Of a DNA stretch of 64,000 nucleotides, positions 20,558 through 33,905 are shown piece by piece; position 1 is the first letter of the stretch; each line of letters opens with the position of its first letter. The position numbers and the translations under genes were made by a program. The notes below the pieces were generated by a model. The model was not told the DNA's origin and made no database searches. It saw only the letters and a program-made list of their open reading frames with translations. This DNA comes from Nelumbo lutea (lineage: Eukaryota; Streptophyta; Magnoliopsida; Proteales; Nelumbonaceae), in assembly GCA_022828595.1 (NCBI GenBank), contig JAKGHH010000006.1, positions 17,790,499 through 17,854,498 of the forward strand, written 5' to 3'.

Positions 20558-23500
20558 TAGGGGTGCAACTTGGGCTGGCCCAACCCAAGCCCAAACTGCC
20601 CAGCCTGAATTTTTATCGGGCTAGGTTTGAATTTTTGGTCCTCAGGTTGGGCTCAGGCCCAAAAAGATGGGCTGTTTTATTTTTCAGGATGGGCCTGCGC
20701 CTAGTCCTTAACTATCCTGGGTCCGGCCGGAGCCGGGTTCAACTATACACATTTATACATACATATGTATATATGTAAATTTTGCAAGCATACTTACATA
20801 TATACATTATATATAAAAGTGTGAATGCAATGTGAAACTTTTTTTGGACTATAATTATCCTCTATATCTTTGCATGAAAAAGGGTATAAAACTCATTTTA
20901 TTATAATTGTAATACCATATTTTATGGCTACTATAATGGCCATATTTGTGTATTTAATCCATTTTTAGTTGTAAGGGTTGAAAATGTAACTTCAATTATT
21001 ACTTTTCACCACATTTAATCTTCTCTCATTAAGTCTTATACTTAAGGTATTAAATCCCATTTTCTCTTATTAATTCCTATATTTTTTATTTATTTTTTAC
21101 TATTAAATGCTACTAATTAGATCTATGTCAATATTTTTAACAATATAAACCTATATATTTTAAAAATGACTTAAATAACAATGCATTCTTTATGCAAGTG
21201 GTGACTAAGCAATTCGACAATTTGAATATGACCAACCTATGAAGTCATAATTAGGTAATAAAAATTTTAAAATAAAAATAAATATAAAAATTTACAAAAA
21301 TGCAATGTAAAACCTTTTTTGTATTAAAATTACCCTATATTTCTTTGTATGAAAAAGGGTATAAAGTTCATTTTATTATAGTTGTAATACCAGCTTTAAT
21401 AACTACTATAATGGCCATATTTGTGTATTTAATCAATCTCTAATTATAAGGATTGAAAATATAAATTCAATTATTACTTTCCACCTTATTTAATCCCCTC
21501 TCATTAAGTCATATACTTAAAGTATTAAATCACATTTTCTCTTATTAAATCCTATATTTTAAAGTTATTTTCATTAACAAATGCTACTAATTAGATTTGT
21601 GTCCATATTTTTAAGAATATAAGCCCATATATATTAAAAATGACTTAAAAAACAAAATCATTCTTTTTCCAAGTGGTGGCTAAGCAATTCAACCATCCAA
21701 GTATGATCAATCTATGAGGTCATAGTTAGGTAATAAAATTTTTAAAGTAGAAATAAATATAGAAATTTACAAAAAAATGTAGAAAATATTAGACACATTT
21801 ATTATATTTTTATTAATCAAATTAAAAAATAAGTATAATAAACAAGATTTATTTTTATTGACAATGAAAATGCATGAAATACATAATTTTGAACTAACTG
21901 AAAATGAAATATAATTTTGGGTTAAATGTGTTAACCTTTAATGTCATAAATAAATAAATAAATAATAAAAAAGAAAATATAAAAATACATAAATTTTGCA
22001 AGAAAAGAATTCAAGTACATGTATAATAACATGTATTTATCATATTAAACAAAAAGTAAGTGTGGCATTTCAGAATTATTTATATACACAAAATACAAAA
22101 AAAAAAATATAGAAAAAATTGAACACATCTATAATTCTACATTTACAATACTATTAAAAATATGAATAATATTGTAGAACTTTTTTTTACTAAAATCAAG
22201 GTTTTAAAAATCGACCAAAAAACGAGACTACTTTGGCTTCCAATTTTCGGGCCAACAGTTCAACCATCCAATTTGAGTGGGTCAAACAAGTAAGATGTAA
22301 AATATAATATAACTTTTTATTCTGATCATTATATTAGAATTAGGTTAAAGTCCACCACATATATAAATTCTTATGAGAGGGGACTGTGAGACTTTGAGAA
22401 GGAGACATCTAGTTAAAGCTGAGAAGTGAGAAAAAAGAAAGAAGAAGAAGAAGAAGAAGAAGAATAAGAAGAAGAAGAAGCTAGAAGAAGAAAAACGTTG
22501 TTGGAGGTGGTTGTCATCATGTTCACCGGTTGTTGTTGCAAAATTATTTTGCCCTAAGAAGAAGGAAAAAATGATGATGAGGTGGACGAGGAGGAACTGT
22601 CACCACTAGCTATGCCCATGTTCATCATCACCGACGCTATAACGTCATTTGCCCTCTTCTTACATCTCTTTAAATATCTCCCAATTTCCAAATCATTAGC
22701 TTCAATGTTGTATCTCAGATTTTAATATAAGATCAACGTTTAATCTCTCATCTCTTGCATCAATTTTTCGATTCCTTCATTGGAGTTGCCATTTTTTTTG
22801 TTGTTACAAATTAAAAAGAATCACTAAAATGAGAAAACGTAAAATCAAAATTGATAAACTAAAAACACTAACTAATTTTGGCCATTGGAAATAATCGAAC
22901 AAGATTTTTAGATATGAAAGATGCTTTTTCTCAATTTTTTTATTTCCTTGTAATTTCTATTTTACAATAAATAAAAAATTTAGAATTAGTTTGAATGCAT
23001 CCAGAGAACCATTAACTGGGTCAAACATTTTAATGGTTAAATTGTCCAGGCTAACGGTTCTCTAACCATTTCAACAGTTTTTTTTTTCTAAAATAGCGGT
23101 TCAAGACCAAAACAGAACCAGTGGCATGGCCAGCTCTCTAGCCAAATGGTTTGACTATCCGGTCTGGACCATTTTTTAAAACAGTGGCTAAAATACTCAT
23201 TCTTGAATTTAGTCTTTATTTAATTGTAAGGTTTAATTTGTAAATTGAACTACTACTTTTCACCTCATTCAATTCCCTCTATTTAAATCTTACATTTTTT
23301 TTTGATAAATGAACCAAAGAAAAAAGATATACCAAAAAGATAAAATACTACAAAAAACACGTGCAAACTTACTAGTATACATAAATATATGTATACATAT
23401 TTTTATAGATATACACATATATATATATATGTATATTTTAGAGTGGATTCATTATCCAACCCGAGTTTGGCCCAGGGACCAAACCCAACCCAAGTGCATC

Positions 23501-23635
23501 AAATTATAATGCAGGCCATGCTTGGGTTGAAAAAATCGGACTTAACCTCATCAAGTTCGGGCCTTAAGCCCAAATTTTAGGATCATACCCAGGTTGACCA
23601 TAAACCCAACCCAACCCACCCGACTTGCACCCCTA
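20558..23635. mobile_element. 3.1-kb non-autonomous hAT-type element
   Basis: The ends are inverted: TAGGGGTGCAACTTGGG at the left and CGACTTGCACCCCTA at the right. An exact 8-bp target duplication, GCTGAAAT, flanks it (20550-20557, 23636-23643); 8-bp duplications and TAGGG-type ends are hallmarks of the hAT superfamily. No transposase frame is visible. The inside holds a 475-bp tandem duplication, a GAA-rich tract (22441-22493) and GGGCC/AACCC-rich ends. Partial copies are at 14552-15929, 30555-33414 and 38938-39740. Confidence 0.82.
20826..21775. repeat. Two 475-bp direct tandem repeats
   Basis: TGCAATGT starts each unit (20826 and 21301), and shared text runs through AAAAGGGTATAAA and CTATAATGGCCATATTTGTGTATTTAAT. 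The copy at 30643/31116 has the same doubled arrangement, while 39117-39720 appears to have a single unit with a GGCCCGGCCC-rich insert of about 155 bases near 39200-39355. Confidence 0.8.
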
Positions 23636-23643
23636 GCTGAAAT

Positions 23644-24351
23644 CAAAGGTGGCCCTGCTCCATTCATGTGGGACAACTCTAGGCTGTCTCCCGTGTTTGA
23701 GCAAAGTTTGCCTCTATGAAGACCTAACTGAAATCAAAATAATGATTTTAGAGGCAAAACCATGTCAATCCCTTGTGATGGCCGTTCTGCTTTCAATCTA
23801 TATTTTATAGGACTGTCTTTTTGTCCTATTTTCTTCTATACATACACAGCATACGAGCCATGTGTATCCGTTTTCCTGGACTGCTTCATGCTAAGGCAAT
23901 GCCAGCATAAGCCATGGGTATTCCTAAAGGCCACTTCATTGTTTCTTTTGTCACAAATGACCGGGTTTATCGTTGACGAAGTACCAAAAAAACTATGGAA
24001 GGAAATTAAAAAATTAAACCAAAGAATATTACAATAGAATCAAAATATATTTTCTTAGCAAGAAAAACAATAAAATTGAAATAATACCCGCACAAGCAGA
24101 AGGATTATGGTCCCCCATCTTTTGGTCCTATAATCCAAATATCCAATTAATTTTGATTAAATTTAAGAACCCTTTGCCATCCCGTTGAGGAGGAGCATTT
24201 TAAGTCTTCTCATTCATTTTCTTTTTTCTTCTTCCTTCAAAACAGAATTTACAATGAGAGAAAATTGAACATAAAAATTCTGTTTTCCAAGGCTCTATTT
24301 GAGAGGAGTATAAATACAAATATGTACAGAACAGTTACAAAATAATATAAA
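23644..24351. repeat. Repeat block, non-coding
   Basis: The block matches 15938-16560 and 33415-33860. It ends in a half copy of the Tourist-like MITE (GGCTCTATTTGAGAGG at about 24290), which is interrupted by the foldback element. Confidence 0.6.
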
Positions 24352-24457
24352 GGTCTAGTGCTATTTTTGTCTCCGAATTTTAAAATGCGACAATTTAAAA
24401 CCCAAACTTTTAATATGTGACAATCCAGTATCTGTCATTAATTAGTTGTTAACCAGT
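24352..24457. repeat. Left arm of a foldback element, cut by a Tat LTR
   Basis: Text such as AAAATGCGACAATTTAAAACCC and GTTAACCAG is the inverse of 34795-34905. The LTR of the next element starts inside the arm at 24458. Confidence 0.6.
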
Positions 24458-25104
24458 TGTTGATACTCGGTTTTGTCAAGGGCAACAAAGTAATTTCACT
24501 CCCAAGCTTCGAGGGAAGGCCAATAGTTTTGAGGGACCTGTGGAGATGAGCCGAGGCCGAGGACTGGAGGCTGAGGTGTATCGCTCCTTCGGGTACTGTA
24601 GAAGCTAAGGGCTAGTATCGAGAAGGGTGTCCGAGGGAGGATGAGGTGTTGTTCCCACAATGACGAACCTGCAAGGGAGAGGGTGTCAGAGGCCTCGGGT
24701 GGTTACCCAAGGCGAGGACTCCAACGATAAAGTTAGTACATGCACAAGGTAAGTGATGAGTCTGGATCCGAGGGGGTCTAGACGAGGTCTCAGATAGTGC
24801 TAAGTCCTTAGTGGAGAGAGCTCTAGAGATCACAAACGTACAAGTGGAATCGAATCCCTTACCTTGTGGGGGGTGCCTTACATTTATAGTCGGAGCTAAC
24901 AAGGGGTAGTTGGGCTCGAATGGTCCAGATGCGAGTTGTATGAGGGCCTGGCGAGATGTTTTGCCAGTGCCACACGACGCCCTGCGACTGGGTCCGCTTG
25001 GTCTATGTCAAGTAACTCTAAGCACCCTCATGGTAAGCCTATGCGGGCATCCTCCATTTGACACACGTCAACTTTATACAAGCCAGCCGAAGGCGCCTAC
25101 ATCA
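24458..25104 (-). mobile_element. Reverse-oriented 3' LTR of a second Tat-type element
   Basis: On the minus strand it begins TGATGTAGGCGCC and ends with the complement of TGTTGATACTCGG. It matches the solo LTR at 33906-34549 over its whole length and resembles the LTR at 2849. The G-rich tract just beyond 25104, complementary to CTTACCCCCCACTCCCG, is its polypurine tract. Confidence 0.8.
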
Positions 25105-25125
25105 CTTACCCCCCACTCCCGAGGC
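25105..25125 (-). other. Polypurine tract (minus strand)
   Basis: The plus-strand text CTTACCCCCCACTCCCGAGG gives a G-rich tract on the minus strand directly before the LTR start. Confidence 0.6.
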
Positions 25126-25530
25126 CAAGGTGGGGGTTTGGAAAGGGCTTCGGCTTCGGTTGAAGGGAGTGTCGATATTGGTAGGTGCCATCGGGCTTGT
25201 TTAGTAGAGTGTTCTGTAGTGGCATTGCCTTTGTCTCGCTTCTGCTTTGGCCTAATTATTGTTCATGGAAGAGAGGTGAGGCTATGGATGCCTCGGCTTC
25301 GGCTAGGGAGCCCAAGGTGGAAGGGGCCCGACTGAGCTAAGCCTATGCCCTATACTCACATGGTGATGGTCCAGCGTGAGGAGAACCTTCTATAGAGGAG
25401 ATGGGCGATCTGGGAAAACCGGTCCATGCATTCATTGGGTTCATGCATCCAAACCGGTGGGTCGCGATGAGTAGGCATGTTGGTTTGCTTAGTGTCGTTT
25501 CGCCTTAATAAGGCTGAGTGCTAGTTCACA

Positions 25531-25705
25531 AGGCATCATTTTTCTTCCCTGAGGCTAGGCATGCACGGGTTTCCTAGGCATCATTTCGGTTCCCCAAGGA
25601 TGGGCACGTGTGGGTGTAATAGGCATCGTTTTGGTTCCCCAAGGCTGGGCACGCGCGAGTTTAATAGGCACCATTTCGTTTCCCCGAGACTGGTTGTTGA
25701 GTGTC
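25531..25705. repeat. 45-bp tandem repeat, nearly four copies
   Basis: AGGCATCATT (or a close variant) starts at 25531, 25576, 25621 and 25666, an exact 45-base period, each with a CCCCAAGG.TGGGCACG-like core. It lies in the spacer between LTR and antisense gene. Confidence 0.8.
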
Positions 25706-25928
25706 ACACCACAGGTGGTCAGCAAAAGCGGGGACCTCATGACCATTGGATCTAACGAGATTTGAGCCCTTCATTCATCTATAAATAGGGGCCTTAGTGG
25801 TGATTTTTCTTTGTCATTTGTCTTTAGGAACCCTTGTTGTTGAGTGAACTTTGCTCTCAAACCTTCAATCCTTCGACACACCCCGTCTCCACTTTCTTCA
25901 CCTTCGTCTCTTAGGTAATTCTCAAACC

Positions 25929-28900
25929 ATGTCTTTCTCAGACTCTGCCCCTGAGTGCTATGAACTTCTGGATGGTTCGGAAGGGAGCTCTCTTCGGACT
26001 CCTTCCCCCCTTTCTCCTCTAGGTCCTTTGGCTATTGTCCTCCTTCAGCAAGAGGTGAGGTTGTTGAGGGAGTGGGTAGCCTCTAGGGGTGCCGAAGGCA
26101 ACCATCAAGGCGATTACCCTCCCTATGAGAGCGCAGTGATGCCAAGGGAGGCCAAGGGGTCCCCCCAAGCCGAGGGGGAGTAGATCCCATAGCCCGTCTT
26201 GGGGGCGATGGCCAAAAGCGCTATCCGTAGGGTGGCGAAGGCTGATGTTCCATGTTTGGAGTTTGAGAGTACTCTAGATGTGGATCAAGTGAAAGCCCTA
26301 GCTAGGAGGTTTTACATACCTCAGTCTTACTAGCTTAGGGTTCTTGTCCTTGGCAATCGGCCGTGGACCCCTGAGGAGGGGGAAATTTGTATATACTAGC
26401 ACTTTCTAGAATTTGGCCTTAGGTTCCCACTTCACCCTTTAATCTATGAGTTGCTAGAGTGATACAGCATCACGATTAGTCAGCTCATCCCTAATTCGAT
26501 TAGGACCCTCGAAGCCCTGCTAGTGTGGGCTCAACTTCGGGATGTAGAGTTGACCCCAAAGATGATCCACGCCATGTTTGTGCCAAGGAAACACTCTTCT
26601 GAGGCCAACATGTACTACTTGCAGCCACGGAGGTGGAGACTGGTCGATAACCCCTCGTCTATCCACAATTGGAAGGGAAAATTTTTCTTCATCTCCTACC
26701 TCGAAGGTTGGTCATTCAGGATGAGGTGGGGAATAGTTTGCACGATGATTGAGAAGTGTCCCCCTCCACTTTAGGACAAGGAGGCCACTACCGTGGCGCA
26801 CCTGATAGTGCTGTGGATGGTCAAGGCTAAGCCCTTGGTGGAGGAGGAGCTCCCCTTGGTATTTGTAGGGCTCAACCCAGCCCCATCGGTAGGAAAGATT
26901 CCTTAGCTTTTTTACACATTCCCCTCATCCTCGTCTAGTGTACTAATTTGTGTTCTTTTCCTTTGCAAAGATTCCAATGGGTGCAAAGAAGCTCCTGTTC
27001 GAGAGCCCCTATGCCAAGCAAAGGGCCCAAGCAAAGAAGAAGATAAGCAGGCAAACACCGACGAGGCCCCCCAAGAATGAGCCTGCAAGGGGCAAGCGGG
27101 CATGAGTCCCCCCCAAGGGGGTTACCCAGCAATAGGTCCCTGCCAAGGGGGCAGCTCAACAAGTCCCTCCTAAGGGGAAGACACCGGGCGAGGGGGCACT
27201 GAAGTCGGTCGAGACATCAAAGAAGCCCACAGAGGGGACCAAGGCAGGCAAGAAGAGGCCTACCGAAGGAGTTTTGAAGGAGTAGCTGCCAAAGAAGGTG
27301 GCCCACAAAGAGCATCTGGTCGGGGATGCTGCAGTGAGGCCTCCACCTAAGGGGCATCCCACGGGGCCCTCATCTGCCCCCTTGTCTGCATAGGAGCTCG
27401 CAAAAGGCGCCGAGGGGCCCACCAAGATCTTCCGCCCCCGGTGGTAGGTTCATGAGGGGGCGTCAATAACTGAGGAGGTGGGTTAGCTAGGCCCTAGTGA
27501 GTGGGGCAATCCTCTCGAGGGATCACTTCCATATGTTGCACAACGAGCCAAGGGCCATTTACGACAAGGGGTGGTATCACCGGGCCGAGAACTTTCTTTC
27601 TCATACTTCGTCTTGTAGTTATTTCTTTGTTGTAATCTTTACTGATAATTTATGTTGGAGGCTTCTCTTTACTTGGTCAGTCTAGGAGACTGAATGAGTC
27701 TAACCCTGTCACACCTAGAGAAGCTCGAGAAGGAGAAGGAAAGGATCTAGGCCACTGTCACCACCGCCAAGGACAAGCAAGAGATCTTCAAGAAGGCTCA
27801 CAAGGACGAGCAAATGCTGCAAACGAAGATGGAAGCCAACCTAAGGAGACGCAGTCCCTCCTCATCAAAGAACAAGAGGAGAGGGTTCGCCTCGAGAGCA
27901 TTGTTATGGAGGCAGAGCAGCAGACGAACCAGGCCGAAGGTCGGGCTACCGAGGTTGAGAGGAAGGAAGCCGAGGCGGAGAAGCAGGCATCCAAGGCGAC
28001 AATCGAAGTAGTAGAGGCTTTCAAAAAGTCCGTCGAGTGATAGCTATGATTATAACCCTAGCAAGTGCACTAGTTATCAAGTAGTATAAAAATATCATTC
28101 CCATGAGGATTTAACAAAATAAGTATTAGAACTACAACCTTCCTTAATTATTTGGACAATCGAAATTCAGATCCAACAGTAAGAACTACTGAATAAAAAA
28201 TAGAAAAAGAAAATAAAACTCATACATTCAGATGAATCATGTGTATATTAAACCTACTTCTATCAAGTAACCCCTCGATCCCTTGACTAGAGTTATCAAG
28301 ATAGAAATGCATTAAGTGCAAGAAAAACTCATACATTCAGATGAATCATGTGTATATATCCCTATATACCATTCAATTCACACCATGAATTATGTTGTCT
28401 AATATATGAATTCCTCTCCCAATTCATTCATATAAACCTAATCAATTAAGAGATGGCCACTCCTAATCGCATTATGAAAATAACTCATAGACTATATGGA
28501 AATCACAATCTTGGATAAGTTAGAATAAAAATATATTCATTGTCATAATTAGGCTTTCCACAGCCCTAGCTATAAAGAAGTCAATTCATGATAAAGGAAA
28601 TAAAACAAACAAGAGGAAAGAAAGAACTCATGATGTTGCCCTTGGAGCTGAGATATTTTCTTCTTCTTGCTGCCACCTCCTTCTTGAAGCTTTCTTGCAT
28701 TGTTGATCTTTGTCTTGAAGCTTTCTTAATGGTCTTCTTGATTGCTTCAGAGGGATCTTCACTAATTGATAGATTGATTCATTGATTGATGCCAGTCCCC
28801 CCCCCCCCTTTTATATAGCTTTAGGAGGAGGGGTTGTGTCCAACTCCTCTTAGGAGTTCTTTCTTAAAAATAGAAAGTCCTAACTAGATCTAATGCTATC

Positions 28901-29538
28901 CTATCTTATCTAGTAATCTCAATCTTTTATCTTTCTAGAATTATAATTGAAATTTAAATCCGATAGGAATCTTTATTATTGCATTCGTATTGGGCTTATT
29001 TAACAAATTGGGCCGTTGCAAGGCTTCTCTACGAATTGGGCTTCAGTTGTGAACTGGGCTTTTGTGGGAATTTGCTTTGACTTCAGGCCCGATTTTGACC
29101 TTGATTCATACCGAATCTATCAAAACCCAAAACACAAAAGTTTTATAATTCTTCCTTGTCTTTCCAATGCATCTTGAATCATCTCGATCAGAGTCTGGAT
29201 GTGAGAGTTCTTCCCAGATTACTGAATAGTGTCAAAACTATGCAAAACCATCCGATTAGCCTTGTTTTTCTCATGACGCCTTCTTTCATGCCCTGAATCG
29301 AAATACAAAAATAATGAGTCCATTTAAATATTAATTAATTATAAAATACTGAACATTTGGGGATAAAAATATGATAATTTTTATTCTCATCATTGAGTAC
29401 TAGCAGGCTCTTGCAGAGTATGCGTCCACATCCTACCAAGATGGAATTGAGGACACCAAAAAGGCCCTCCTACAAGTGATGCCCGATTTCGACACCGAGG
29501 GGCTGCAAGTCATTCTTGACTCCCTTAACAAGACTTAG
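25929..29538 (+). pseudogene. Antisense ORF of Tat-type element, three exons, interrupted
   Basis: Exon 1 (25929 to about 26888) stays in one frame: MSFSDSAPECYELL, then VKALARRFYIP, FGLRFPLHPLIYELLE, NSIRTLEALLVWAQL, MYYLQPRRWRLVD and KFFFISYLEGWSF, the PF04195-type core. It contains several in-frame stops, mostly TAG. GTAGGAAAG at about 26889 and TTTGCAAAG/ATTCCAATGGG at about 26968 look like donor and acceptor. Exon 2 is Lys/Pro-rich (PPKGKTPGEGALK). Exon 3 (from about 27690) is a coiled coil broken by frameshifts and by a 1.36-kb insertion (28038-29392); it resumes with LAEYASTSYQDGIEDTKKAL and ends at TAG 29538. It is antisense to its element. Role unknown. Confidence 0.72.
28038..29392 (-). 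mobile_element. Putative solo LTR inserted in the antisense gene
   Basis: On the minus strand the 1,355-bp segment starts TGATGAG and ends AGCTATCA, the TG...CA pattern. The five flanking bases are TCGAG and TTGAG, one mismatch apart. Removing the segment and one flank restores the coiled-coil frame of the antisense gene apart from a TAG. A CTATATAAAAGGGGG box on the minus strand lies near 28800-28820, beside a poly-C run. There is no coding capacity. Other explanations, such as a DNA element, are possible. Confidence 0.5.
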
Positions 29539-30554
29539 TTTTTGATGGTGCTGACGGCTCTGCTCCTTCCCTGACTGACGGCGAGGTTTGATGTGTCTCT
29601 TCTTGCGCTTTTTCTTCTTCTTTTCTTCTTTTTTTTTGTGATGTAAATGTGCTCAGCCTCCGAGGCTGTAGAATTTTTTTTTGTACATGCTTATACTAGA
29701 ATGAAATGAAATATACAAGCATTTTTTGTACGATGTGCTCTCTCCTTTTGTCAATTACTATTTGTTATTTCTTTTTGTATCGAGAGGTCTCTACCCCTCC
29801 CAACGAAGAGATCACAACTCAAAAAATGCCTCGTAATGGCTTGCTTTAGATCGTCAAGGGGTCGAGGCCAAGGTAGGGGTATGCAACCAAGGTGCAACTT
29901 GCCTGGCTTGTTTTTTACCCAAGTGGCAACATAGGCTAGACCAAGGCGGTTTGCTGAAGTATGGGAAGAAGCCGAGGTTGAGGCTGAGGTTCCGCTCGCC
30001 TGGCGAGTCTATTTCCCAAATGATTACTTTGGTGAGGCAGAGGTGGTGCTCCGAGGAGGTTGGGGGATCAGGTGGAGGTGAACCGTCGAGTTGGTTGGGG
30101 TTATCGTTTATTTTATCGTGCCAAGTGTATACAATCAAGAGGCCATCCACCGCCGAGGCGGGTGGCGAGGCATGTGATGCCTCAACCATCCTGATGTGTT
30201 TTAGTTAGGGTGTTCGTTGCTAGTCATGTGCTCTAGCGACGGTCTGGCTCGAGCACATGGTCCTCGAAAGAGGCTGCATGCTTCGGAAAATCGCGAAGTC
30301 AAGGGCTCCTGGGAACTTAATGAGAACACATGCTTATAAACATTGATCCAAAGAAGAGCTTTGCATTTCATTCACCAAAATTTGTGTTTACTGGTAATAC
30401 ATCCAGAGGTTCTCAGAATTCCATGTCTAAGGGATGGGTCTTCCATCTAAATGTTTCAAATGAAAGGTGCTAGGGTTGATGACTTACTTGATCCATTAGG
30501 GTTGTTCCTAGTTGGGGCCCAGCTTTCCTACATCGGGTTCAGGGACCATGACCT
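29539..30554. mobile_element. Remaining interior of the reverse Tat element, truncated
   Basis: This GC-richer stretch lies beyond the antisense gene, where the pol genes would follow on the minus strand. None is recognisable. It ends abruptly at about 30554 where the repeat known from 20738 begins. Confidence 0.5.
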
Positions 30555-33414
30555 TTCAACTATACACATTTATACATACATATGTATATATATAAATTTT
30601 GCAAACATACGTACATATCTACACTATATATATAAGTGTGAATGCAATGTGAAACTTTTTTTGGACTATAATTACCATATATTTCTTTGCATGAGAAAGG
30701 GTATAAAAATCATTTTAGTATAGTTGTAATACCAGCTTTTATGGCTACTATAATGACCATATTTCTGTATTTAATCCATCTCTAGTTGTAAGGGTTGAAA
30801 ATGTAACTTCAATTATTACTTTTCACCACATTTAATCTCCTCTCATTAAGTCTTATACTTAAGGTATTAAATCCCATTTTCTCTTATTAATTCCTATATT
30901 TTTAATTTATTTTCACTATTAAATGCTACTAATTATATCTATGCCAATATTTTTAACAATATAAACCCATATATTTTAAAAATGACTTAAATAACAATCC
31001 ATTCTTTATCCAAGTGGTGGCTAAGCAATTCAACAATCCAAATATGATCAACCTATGAAATCATAATTAGGTAACAAAATTTTTAAATAGAAATAAATAT
31101 AGAAATTTATAAAAATGCAATGTCAAACTTTTTTTGTACTAAAATTACACTATATTTATTTTTATAAGAAATGGTATAAAGGTCATTTTATTATAGTTCT
31201 AATACCAACTTTAATGACTACTATAACGGTCATATTTGTGTATTTAATCCATCTCTAATTGTAAGGGTCAAAAATATAACTTTAATTATTACTTTCCACC
31301 TTATTTAATCCCCTCTCATTAAGTCATATACTTAAAGTATTAAATCATATTTTCTCTTATTAAATCCTATATTTTTTAAGTTATTTTCACTAATAAATGC
31401 TACTAGTAAGATCTACATCCATATTTTTAACAATATAAACCCATATACATTAAAAATGACTTAAAAAACAAAACCATTCTTTATACAAGTGGTGGCTAAG
31501 CAATTCAACCATCCAAGTATGATCAATCTATGAGGTCATAGTTAGGTAATAAAATTTTCAAAATATAAATAAATATAGAAATTTACAAAAAAATGTAGAA
31601 AACATTAGACACATTTATTATATTTTTATTAATCAAATTAAAAAATAAGTATAATAAACAAGAATTATTTTTATTGACAATGAAAATGCATGAAATACAT
31701 AATTTTGAACTAACTGAAAATGAAATATAATTTTGGGTTAAATGTGTTAACCTTTAATATCATAAATAAATAAATAATAAAAAAGTAAAATATAAAAATA
31801 CATAAATTTTGTAAGAAAAGAATTCAAATACACGTATAATATCATGTATTTATCATATTAAACAAAAAGTAAGTGTGACATATCAAAATTATTTATATAC
31901 ACAAAATACAAAAAAAAAATTATAGAAAAAATTGAACACATCTATAATTCTATATTTACGATACTATATATTAAAAATATGATTAATATTGTGTTCTTTT
32001 TACTAAAATCAAGGTTTTAAAAACCAACCAAAAAACAGAAATACTTTGGCTTCCGGTTTTCGGTTCAGCTGTTCAACCGTCCAAGTTGAGTGGGTCAAAC
32101 CGGTAAGATGTAAAATATAATACAACTTTTTATTCTGATCGTTAGATTAGAATTAGGTTAAAGTCCACCATATATATACATTCTTATGAGAGGGGACTAT
32201 GAGACTTTGAGAATGAGACAACTGGTTAAAGCTAAGAAGTGAGAAAAAAGAAAGAAGAAGAAGAAGAAGAAGAAGAAGCTAGAAGAAAAGATTTGTCGGA
32301 GGTGGTTGTCATCATGTTCACCGATTGTTGTTGCAAAATTTTTTTGCCCTAAGAAGAAGAAAAAAATGACGAGGAGGTGGAGGAGGAGGAACTATCACCA
32401 TTGGCTATCTTCATGTTCATCATCACCAGCTCTACAACATCATTTGCCCTCTTCTTACATATCTTTAAATATCTCTCAAATTCAAAATCATTAGCTTCAT
32501 TGTTTTATCTCAGATTTTAATATAAGATCAATGTTTAATCTACCATCTCTTGCATCGCTTTTTTGATTGCTTCATTGGAGTTGCAATTTTTTTCGCTGTT
32601 ACAACTTAAAAAGAATCACTAAAATGAGAAAACTTAAAATCAAAATGGATAAACTAAAAACACTAACTAATTTTGACTATTGGAAATAATTGAACAAGAT
32701 TATGAGATATGATTTTTTTTTTATTTCCTTGTAATTTCTATTTTAAAATAAATAAAAAATTTGGAATTAATTTGAATGCAACCCGAAAACCGTTAACCAG
32801 GTCAAACGTTTTAATGGTTAAATTGTTCGGGCTAGCGGTTCTCTAACCATTTCAACAATTATTTTTTCTAAAATAGCGGTTCAGGGATAAAAAACAGAAC
32901 CGGTGGCATGACCAGTTCTCTATCCAAATGGTTTGATTGTCTAGTCCAGACCATTTTTTAAAAAAGTGGCTAAAATACTCATTCTTGAATTTAGTCTCTA
33001 TTTAATTGTAATGTTTAATTTATAAATTGAACTACCACTGTTCACCTCATTCAACTCCCTCTATTTAAATCTTATATTTCTTTTTCTTTTTTTTTTGATA
33101 AATGAACAAAAGAAAAAAGATATACCAAAAAGATAAAACACTACAAAAAGCACGTACACACTTACTAGTATATATAAGTATATGTATACATATTTGCATA
33201 AATATACATATGTATAATTTTAGAGTGGATTCATTAACCAATCCGAGCTCAGCCCAAGGCGCAAACCCAACCCAAGTGCATCAAATTATAATACAGGTCG
33301 TGCTTGGGTTGGGAAAATCGGGCTTAACCTCAAACTCGGACCTTAAGCCCAAATTTTAGGGTCATGCCCAGGTTGACCATAAACCCAACCCAACCCACCC
33401 AACTTGCACCCCTA
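30555..33414. mobile_element. Second copy of the hAT-type element, left end missing
   Basis: Starting at TTCAACTATACAC it follows 20738-23635 to the end CAACTTGCACCCCTA, including the 473-475-bp tandem repeat and the AAGAAG tract. The first about 180 bases, with the left terminal repeat, are missing. Confidence 0.8.
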
Positions 33415-33905
33415 GTGGGGGCAACTCGAGGTTGTCTTCGGTGTTTGAGCAAAGTTTGACTCTATGAAGATCTAACTGAAATTAAAATAATGATTCTAGA
33501 GGCAAAACCTTGTCAATCCCTTGTGATGGCCGTTCTGCTTTCAATCTATATTTCATAGGGCTGTCTTTCTATCCTATTTTCTTCTATATATACACACCAT
33601 ACGAGCCATGGGTATCCGTTTTCCTTGACTGCTTCGTGCTTAGGTAATGCCAGCATAAGCCATGGGCATTCCTACAGGCCACTTCGTTGTTTCTTTCGTC
33701 ACAAATGACCGGGTTTATCCTTGATGAAGAACCGGAAAACTGTGGAAGGAAATTATAAAATTAAACCAAAGAATATTACAGTAGAATCAAAATATATTTT
33801 CTTAGCAAGAAAAACAATAAAACTGAAATAATACTAGTACAAGCAGCAGGATTATGGTCCACAATCTTTTAAAATGTGACAATCCAGTATTTGTCATTAA
33901 TTAGC
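33415..33905. repeat. Repeat block and left arm of foldback element
   Basis: The block matches 23650-24457 with deletions. From about 33868 (TTTTAAAATGTGACAATCC) it is the left foldback arm. No gene. Confidence 0.6.

Noticed and set aside
25531..25705. CRISPR-like array
   Set aside because: The 45-bp units are contiguous without unique spacers, in plant transposon DNA.
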